From Azospirillum canadense (GTDB taxonomy: Bacteria > Pseudomonadota > Alphaproteobacteria > Azospirillales > Azospirillaceae), in contig NZ_JAOQNG010000001.1 in NCBI RefSeq assembly GCF_025961225.1, forward strand, positions 2,948,001-3,012,000: 64,000 bases of DNA, in the 5' to 3' direction. The notes beneath the pieces were generated by a model. The model was not told where the DNA came from, searched no databases, and saw only the letters and a program-made list of their open reading frames with translations. Shown here piece by piece: positions 58,548 to 64,000 of this stretch; positions within the stretch are counted from its first letter, which is position 1, and every line of letters begins with the position of its first letter. The translations under genes and the position numbers were made by a program.

Positions 58548-59959
58548 TGCTGTTCTGGATCGTCGCCGCCGTGATGACGGCGGGCGTGGTGATGCTGATC
58601 GTGCCGCCCCTGCTGAAAAGCCAGGCCGCCGCCCCCGATGCCCGCGCCGACTTCGACCTGGAGGTCTACCGTGACCAGCTGGCCGAACTGGAACGCGATC
58701 AGGCCCGCGGCCTGATCAGCGAGGCCCAGGCCGCCGCCGCGAAGGCGGAGATCGGCCGCCGCATGCTCGCCATCGCGGACCATCCGAACGCCGCCTCTAA
58801 ACCGGCCGCCGCCCCGCGCAGCGGCAAGGTCCTGGCCGGCCTGCTGGTCCTGGCCCTGCCGCTCAGCGCGCTGGCGGTCTACGGCAAGCTCGGCCGGCCG
58901 GAGCTGCCGGCCCAGCCGCTGGCTTCCCGCGACCTGAACCAGGAGCGCGGCGCCCCGCCCAAGAACGTGCTGGCCGCGCTGGAGAAGCTGAAGGCGCAGT
59001 TGGACCAGAACCCGGACGACGCGCAGGGCTGGTCCATCCTCGGCCAAGCCTACGCCAAGATGGGCCGCGTGCAGGAGGCGGCCGACGCTCTGCGCAAGGC
59101 GGCCACCCTGTCCAAGGGCGACCCGGACATCCTCGGCACCTACGGCGAGGTACTGATCAGCGCCAACGGCGGCACGGTGACGGAGGAGGCGCGCACGGCC
59201 TTCGAGACCATCCTGACCAAGGACGCGAAGGAGCCGCGCGCCCGCTTCTATCTGGCGCTGGCCCGCCGCCAGGCCGGCGACGTCAAGGGGGCGCTGGAGC
59301 GCTGGGCCGCCCTGATGGCCGACTCGCCCGCCGACGCCCCCTGGGTGCCGGTGGTGCAGGGCCAGATCCAGCAGGCCGCGAAGGAGCTGGGGCTCGACCC
59401 CGCCGCCGTCACGCCCAAGACCCTGCCGCCGGAACAGGCGCCGGCCGCTCAGAACCAGAATCCGGGCCAGGGCCAGGGCCAGGATCAGGGCGGTTCGCCG
59501 CAGGACCGCGAGCAGATGATCCGCGGCATGGTCGCCAACCTCGCCGCGAAGCTGGAGGCCAACCCCGCCGACGTCGACGGCTGGCTGAAGCTCGCCCGCT
59601 CCTACAACGTGCTGGGCGAGCGCGACAAGGCCGCAGAGGCCGCGCGCAAGGCCAAGGAGCAGGCACCGGACCGCCCCGACGTCCTGGTCGCCTACGCCGG
59701 CGCGCTGCTGTCCATGGAACCCCCGACCGACAAGCCCGGCCCCATGCCGGCCGAGGCGGTGGGCGCTCTGCGCCAGGCGCTGACCACTGAACCGACGAAC
59801 CGCGACGCGCTCTGGCTGCTCGGCCTCGACGCCGCCGACACCGGCCGGACCGCGGAGGCGTCGGACCTGTGGAACCGCCTTCTGGCGCAGTTCCAGCCGA
59901 ACGACCCGGAATACGCGCTGATCCGCGCCCGCATCGACTCGCTGAAGGCCGGGGGCTGA
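58547..59959 (+). CDS. ccmI: Cytochrome c-type biogenesis protein CcmI (TPR)
   Basis: A 470-residue protein. Two N-terminal helices (LFWIVAAVMTAGVVMLIV; VLAGLLVLALPLSALAVYG) flank a CcmI-specific coiled coil (VYRDQLAELERDQARGLISEAQA). Two TPR blocks lie near 150-270 and 345-450, joined by a Gln/Gly-rich linker (NPGQGQGQDQGG). CcmI binds the C-terminus of apocytochromes and hands them to CcmFH. It ends the ccm operon. Confidence 0.92.
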   Translation: MLFWIVAAVMTAGVVMLIVPPLLKSQAAAPDARADFDLEVYRDQLAELERDQARGLISEAQAAAAKAEIGRRMLAIADHPNAASKPAAAPRSGKVLAGLLVLALPLSALAVYGKLGRPELPAQPLASRDLNQERGAPPKNVLAALEKLKAQLDQNPDDAQGWSILGQAYAKMGRVQEAADALRKAATLSKGDPDILGTYGEVLISANGGTVTEEARTAFETILTKDAKEPRARFYLALARRQAGDVKGALERWAALMADSPADAPWVPVVQGQIQQAAKELGLDPAAVTPKTLPPEQAPAAQNQNPGQGQGQDQGGSPQDREQMIRGMVANLAAKLEANPADVDGWLKLARSYNVLGERDKAAEAARKAKEQAPDRPDVLVAYAGALLSMEPPTDKPGPMPAEAVGALRQALTTEPTNRDALWLLGLDAADTGRTAEASDLWNRLLAQFQPNDPEYALIRARIDSLKAGG

Positions 59960-60133
59960 TCCCGGCCGGCGGCGCCCTCGCCGCAAAAGATCACGCCGGA
60001 TCCCGGCGCCGGGGTCGTAGGAACGGGCTCCCTTGGGTCCTAGGCCATTCGTACGCAAACCAAAGGCCGAGTCCACCACCTTCCGATGCACGCTAAATTG
60101 GCGTGTGGTCCCACCATCCGGTTTCCTCACTCC

Positions 60134-61825
60134 ATGCCCAAAGACAACGGCCCGGCCACCGCATCGCCCGCGGCGGCCACACCGCCGCTTCGCCGCCCGC
60201 GGCTGGAGGCCGCCATCGGCTGGCTGGCGGCGGCCGGGCTGGTGTTCCTGCTGGCGGTCATGGCCGTGGTGGCCTACGAGTCGCGCCAGCGCGCCATTGA
60301 GGAGGCGACGGAGCGGGCGGAATCCGCGGCCCACGTCCTGGCGGAGCACGCTGCCCGCCTGTTCGACGCCTCCGACCTGCTGGTGGAGCACACCGCGCAG
60401 CGCATCCGCGACCTGAGTTGGGACGAGATCGAAGCGTCGAAGGAAACCTGGGACAGCCTGCGCGCGGAGGTCGGGCACCTGCCCTTCCTGGACGCGGTCT
60501 GGCTGAACGACCAAGCCGGGCTCCTGCGGCTCAGCACCATCGGTTTTCCCACGCCGCCGTCCGACGCCCACGACCGCGACGCCTTCCTCGCGCATCTGTC
60601 CGGGCCCGACCACCCCTACATCAGCCAGCTGATCGTCGGCCGCGTGACGCAGAAGCCGACCTTCCTGGTCAGCCGGCGCCTGGGCAACCGCGACGGCACT
60701 TTCCGCGGGATCGCCTCGGTGACGGTGGATCCCGCCTATTTCGAGGAGTTCTACCGCAACCTCGACCTGCCCAGCGATCCGTCCATCCTGCTGTTCCGGG
60801 CCGACGACCTCGCCGTCCTGGTCCACCACCCGGACGGGAACCCGCAGGCGCCCGCCCCGGTGCCGGACTTCGTCAAGCGTTCGGTGCAGGCCCATCCCGC
60901 CATGGCCGTCGCGACCGGCGACGACGCCATCGTCGCCCACCGGCGGGTGGAGAATTGGCCGGTCTATGTCGCCGTCCGCATCGGCCTGGAGCCGGTCCTG
61001 GCGGACTGGCGCGCGGCGCTCGCCCCCTACGCCGGGCTGGCCGCCCTGGCCGCCGCGGCCCTGCTGGTCCTGTCCGCCTTCGGCTTCCGCCAAGCCCACG
61101 CCGCCCGCCTGGTCCAGGAACGTCTGGAAGCCCGCGTGCAGGAGCGCACCGCCTCGCTGGAAACGGCGCTCGCCCAGCGCGACGCGGTGCTTGCCCAAAA
61201 GGACCTGCTGATGCGCGAGGCCAACCACCGCATCAAGAACAGCCTGCAGGTGATCTCCAGCCTGTTGTCGCTGCAGGGCCAGAGCACCGGCAACGCCGAG
61301 ACCCGCGAGAGCCTGCACGAGGCCGGCCGCCGCGTCCACGCGGTCAGCGACATCCACCAGCTGCTCTACAAAGTCGACGACATCCAGCTCGTTCCCTTCC
61401 ACGAGTATCTGACCGCCCTGTGCCGCGACCTGGAACGCTCCGCGCTCGCCGAGAGCGACGGCTGGCGGCTGACCCTGACGGTCGAGCCGGTGGAGGTGCC
61501 GAGCGACCAGGCCGTGCCGCTGGGGCTGATTGCCAACGAGCTGTTGATGAACGCGGTCAAGCACGCCTATCCCAGCGAAGGCCCAGGCGCTGGATCCAAG
61601 CCCATCGTGGTCGGCCTCCGCCACGATGGTGACTCCGTGCGCCTGATCATCGAGGACGACGGCGTCGGCCTGCCGGACGGGTTCGACTGGCGGCGCAGCC
61701 GCAGCCTGGGCATGCGGCTGGTCCACGCCCTGACCAACCAGCTCGACGCCACCCTGTCGGTGGAGCCGCGCCGGCCCGGCACCAGCTACCGGCTGGACAT
61801 GCCCCTCGTCCTGGTCGCCTCCTAA
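60134..61825 (+). CDS. Membrane sensor histidine kinase (Cache sensor, HisKA_2)
   Basis: A 563-residue kinase. Membrane helix one lies at about residues 30-52, a periplasmic Cache-like domain at about 60-285 (DAVWLNDQAGLLRLS; GIASVTVDPAYFEEFY) and helix two near 295-318 (YAGLAALAAAALLVLSAFGF). A short coiled coil leads to HisKA_2, with LMREANHRIKNSLQVISSLL (phospho-His in NHRIKN), and a HATPase with IANELLMNAVKHAYP, DDGVGLP and LGMRLVHALTNQL. No response regulator is adjacent; such kinases often act in general stress or chemotaxis-like signalling. A start 16 codons upstream (60086) is possible. The 174-base gap after ccmI holds nothing recognisable. Confidence 0.88.
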   Translation: MPKDNGPATASPAAATPPLRRPRLEAAIGWLAAAGLVFLLAVMAVVAYESRQRAIEEATERAESAAHVLAEHAARLFDASDLLVEHTAQRIRDLSWDEIEASKETWDSLRAEVGHLPFLDAVWLNDQAGLLRLSTIGFPTPPSDAHDRDAFLAHLSGPDHPYISQLIVGRVTQKPTFLVSRRLGNRDGTFRGIASVTVDPAYFEEFYRNLDLPSDPSILLFRADDLAVLVHHPDGNPQAPAPVPDFVKRSVQAHPAMAVATGDDAIVAHRRVENWPVYVAVRIGLEPVLADWRAALAPYAGLAALAAAALLVLSAFGFRQAHAARLVQERLEARVQERTASLETALAQRDAVLAQKDLLMREANHRIKNSLQVISSLLSLQGQSTGNAETRESLHEAGRRVHAVSDIHQLLYKVDDIQLVPFHEYLTALCRDLERSALAESDGWRLTLTVEPVEVPSDQAVPLGLIANELLMNAVKHAYPSEGPGAGSKPIVVGLRHDGDSVRLIIEDDGVGLPDGFDWRRSRSLGMRLVHALTNQLDATLSVEPRRPGTSYRLDMPLVLVAS

Positions 61826-61832
61826 ACAAGCT

Positions 61833-62330
61833 TTAGGACCCCGCTCGCAGAGGAATGTCCAGCCGCTGCACCGCGCAGGTGGCCGGACCGCTTCGGCAAT
61901 GGCGGAATTCCACCCGCATCATCCCGTCGTTGCGGTCGGGATCGGCGAAGCGGACCGGCCCTTTCAGCGGCAGGACCGCGCGCAGAGGCCCATCCTCCCT
62001 CTCCGACCGGATCGCGGCGGGAAAGCGTCCGGCTATGCGCGCGCGCAGCAGGGCCGGCACGTCGACGCGCAGCACGGGCGGAACGACCCGCACCCCGGCT
62101 TCCGGCTTCAGGGTCAGGACCAGCGCGCTCTCCTTGCCACGGGTTTCCAGGGTGGCGGACAGCGGGCCGGCGGGCGTCGGCGCGCGCCACGCCCGCGCCG
62201 GATCGGCGGCGCAGGCCGTGGGAATGGACAGCGGGCCGATCACCGGGACGACCGCCAGCAGCATGACGGCGGCGCAGGCGGCGGTGCGGCTGGCGGAGAC
62301 GTTCATCGGATGACGCTTGCGTGAGGGCAT
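61833..62330 (-). CDS. Small secreted hypothetical protein
   Basis: A 165-residue protein with a signal peptide (MNVSASRTAACAAVMLLAVV ... CAADPARA) and a beta-rich domain (SALVLTLKPEAGVRVVPPVLRVD; LRAVLPLKGPVRFADPDRNDG). Two Cys (RHCRSGPATCAV) near the C-terminus probably form a disulfide. The family is not recognised. The start may be ATG 62330 or 62306; neither has a good ribosome site. It converges on the kinase gene with a 7-base gap. Confidence 0.6.
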   Translation of the reverse strand: MPSRKRHPMNVSASRTAACAAVMLLAVVPVIGPLSIPTACAADPARAWRAPTPAGPLSATLETRGKESALVLTLKPEAGVRVVPPVLRVDVPALLRARIAGRFPAAIRSEREDGPLRAVLPLKGPVRFADPDRNDGMMRVEFRHCRSGPATCAVQRLDIPLRAGS

Positions 62331-62428
62331 GACAGGAGGGAGGATGCAACCGGGCGTAACGGCCGGCAAGCCCTCCGACACGGGAACCGGCCGGGCGCCT
62401 TCGGCTTGCTCCCACCGACGAGACGCGC

Positions 62429-63397
62429 GTGCCCGATTCCGCACCAACGCCCCGAGCACCCGGCCAACCCCTCGCCGCCGTGGGCTGGATGCTGGTCTGC
62501 GCGCTTCTCGTGGCGGTGGGAAACACCCTGGTCCGTCATGTGACCGTGGAGTTGCACGCGTTCGAGGTCGTGTTCTTCCGCAACCTGTTCAGCGTTCTGT
62601 TCGTTCTGCCCTGGCTGGCGGCGTCGGGGTTCGACAGCCTGCGCACCGGCCGGTTGCGGCTGTACGCCTCGCGTTCGCTGACCAGCCTCCTGGCGATGCT
62701 GGCGTGGTTCTACAGCGTGGCCCACATGCCGTTGCCGGAGGCCACCGCGCTGGCCTTCACGGTGCCGCTGTTCGTCACCATCGGCGGCGCGCTGTTCCTG
62801 GGGGAACGGGTGCGCCTGCGCCGCTGGGCGGCCGTCGCGGTCGGCTTCGCCGGCGTGCTGGTCATCATCCGGCCGGGTGCGGCGAGCGTCAGCCCGGTGA
62901 CCTTCGTCCTGATGTTCCACTGCGTCGCGGCCGCGGCCACCACCCTGCAGGTGCGCGCGTTGGCCATGAAGGACAGCGTGCTGGTCGTCGTCGCCTACAT
63001 GGGGCTGTTCCTCACCCCCATGGCCCTGCTTCCGGCCCTGTTCGTCTGGACGTGGCCCAGCTGGACGGCGCTGGGCTGGCTGGCCGTCCTCAGCGCGGTC
63101 ATGACGTTGGCGCAGCTCGCCATGACCCGCGCCTTCAGCCTGGCCCCGGCGTCGGCCATGATGCCCTACGACTACATCCGCCTGCCCTTCACGGCGGTGC
63201 TCGCTTGGCTGCTGTTCGGGGAGGTGATGGACGCCTGGGGCTGGGCCGGCGCCGCGGTGATCGCGGCATCGGCGCTCTACACCGCGCACCGCGACGCGCT
63301 CCAGAACCGCGCCCGGAAGCTCCGGGGCGCGGACGTCCGGGAGGAGGCGCCGGCCCCGCTGCCCCCCTCCGCGGCCGGGTCCCGCCCGCTGCGCTGA
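62429..63397 (+). CDS. EamA/DMT-superfamily transporter
   Basis: A 322-residue protein with ten predicted membrane helices in two EamA halves: AFEVVFFRNLFSVLFVLPWL and ALAFTVPLFVTIGGALFLGE in the first, and MTRAFSLAPASAMMPYDYIRLP and LAWLLFGEVMDAWGWAGAAVI in the second. The family exports amino acids or other metabolites; the substrate is unknown. It starts at GTG 62429. It diverges from the small secreted protein gene and converges on the DUF1232 gene. Confidence 0.88.
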   Translation: MPDSAPTPRAPGQPLAAVGWMLVCALLVAVGNTLVRHVTVELHAFEVVFFRNLFSVLFVLPWLAASGFDSLRTGRLRLYASRSLTSLLAMLAWFYSVAHMPLPEATALAFTVPLFVTIGGALFLGERVRLRRWAAVAVGFAGVLVIIRPGAASVSPVTFVLMFHCVAAAATTLQVRALAMKDSVLVVVAYMGLFLTPMALLPALFVWTWPSWTALGWLAVLSAVMTLAQLAMTRAFSLAPASAMMPYDYIRLPFTAVLAWLLFGEVMDAWGWAGAAVIAASALYTAHRDALQNRARKLRGADVREEAPAPLPPSAAGSRPLR

Positions 63398-63404
63398 AAA
63401 ACGC

Positions 63405-63827
63405 TTACGTGGGCGTGAGGCGCCGCCGCTCCGCCTCCAGGACGGCGCGGGCGCGCTCCTGGTGTTCCGGCTTCATGCTGCTGCGCACGGCCTGGATCGC
63501 CGCCGTCACGACGGCGGCGTCGTCCGCGAAGCCGATCACGGCCACCCAGTCCGGCACCGCGTCGGACGGCAGGATGAAATAGGCCAGCGCCCCCATCAGC
63601 ATCGCCTTGGCCCGGAAGGGCGTCACCGGGTCCGTGGCGCAGAAATAGGCAGCCAGGGCCTGGTCCAGAACCGGGACGCGGTGCAGGTTGGCGCGCAGCT
63701 TGTCCCAAAGGCGGCGGCGGACATAGCGCTCGTCCCGCTCCGCGCGGACACGGTCGATCACCGCGGGCAGTTCTCGCCGCGTCCCTGGGCCTGTCTCCGT
63801 CCTTGCCCCGTTGTCGGCGGTCTGCAT
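63405..63827 (-). CDS. DUF1232 (YkvA-like) protein
   Basis: A 140-residue protein with the DUF1232 core: KAMLMGALAYFILPSDAVPDWVAVIGFADDAAVVTAAI, in which the short hydrophobic stretch and YFILPSDAVPD are characteristic. The flanks are basic and helical. The function is unknown; members are thought to be membrane-associated. It converges on the EamA gene with a 7-base gap. Confidence 0.85.
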   Translation of the reverse strand: MQTADNGARTETGPGTRRELPAVIDRVRAERDERYVRRRLWDKLRANLHRVPVLDQALAAYFCATDPVTPFRAKAMLMGALAYFILPSDAVPDWVAVIGFADDAAVVTAAIQAVRSSMKPEHQERARAVLEAERRRLTPT

Positions 63828-63977
63828 GGCGTCCTTCCCAGGCCCGAACGCCGCATCCCCCGGGCTCGTGTTCCGGCGGGGGCGGCGCTCTGTTACACAG
63901 ATGCGTGGACCGTGAACGCGGCAGCCACGTCCGCGGTCCCGCGGAGGCCATGGAAAAAACGGAGGAGGACCAACGCC

Positions 63978-64000
63978 ATGACGATGAAAAAGGGCTACAA
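63978..64000 (+). CDS. Start of a further gene (cut by window edge)
   Basis: ATG 63978 opens MTMKKGY and runs off the window. GGAGGAGGA nine bases or so upstream is a strong ribosome site. Too little is visible to name it. Confidence 0.5.

Noticed and set aside
1-64000. CRISPR arrays
   Set aside because: No series of regularly spaced identical repeats with unique spacers; the 14-bp tandem repeats at 51740 have no spacers.

Overview
The window is GC-rich DNA whose gene content and order fit an alphaproteobacterium of the Azospirillum/Rhodospirillales type. The signs are the tsaE-amgK-murU-addB-addA-trxA block, many ATGA-overlapping genes, a System I cytochrome c maturation cluster and a DUF1127 protein. 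This assignment rests on family recognition and not on a database search.

Left chromosomal part (1-22349). A two-component system faces a Spy/CpxP-like periplasmic protein across a shared, symmetric regulator-box region. Then come a ferredoxin-NADP reductase-like enzyme, a small unknown protein, TsaE, the cell-wall recycling pair AmgK/MurU, the AddAB recombination helicase-nuclease, thioredoxin and a LysR regulator. A metabolic and repair group follows: DUF1127, tyrosine phosphatase, sirtuin, UDG-like protein, zincin-like protein and pterin dehydratase. A leftward yggT-yggU-folD-corA-modD run, with modD frameshifted, precedes a tRNA-Ala(CGC) gene with a clear promoter.

Genomic island (22350-44435). 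A 22-kb element sits in the 3' end of the tRNA, bounded by a 22-bp direct repeat of the tRNA end. It carries a complete type 3 BREX phage-defence operon (brxF-brxC-pglX-brxHII-pglZ-brxA) plus one unknown gene. The architecture is unusual. A 3331-bp segment (24525-27855) is the inverted copy of what the excised circle would contain across its own attachment junction (41549-44435 joined to 22350-22793). The circle would therefore be quadripartite: two inverted repeats of 3.3 kb, a small single-copy region (1.7 kb; most of the integrase plus an orphan gene) and a large one (13.7 kb; BREX). Each repeat carries an att core, a short tyrosine recombinase, a 72-codon gene, a cluster of GC-rich hairpins with paired 20-bp repeats, and an HNH-like gene. 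The best ribosome site and ATG for the large integrase lie in the repeat on the far side of the att core, so integration separates the integrase from its start.

Right chromosomal part (44436-64000). The displaced terminator of the tRNA is followed by extragenic palindromes, a polar amino-acid ABC importer and two tandem AspT/YidE-type transporters, one frameshifted. The ccmABCDEFGHI cluster is interrupted by a decayed VapBC module. A HisKA_2 sensor kinase, a small secreted protein, an EamA permease, a DUF1232 protein and the first codons of another gene complete the window.
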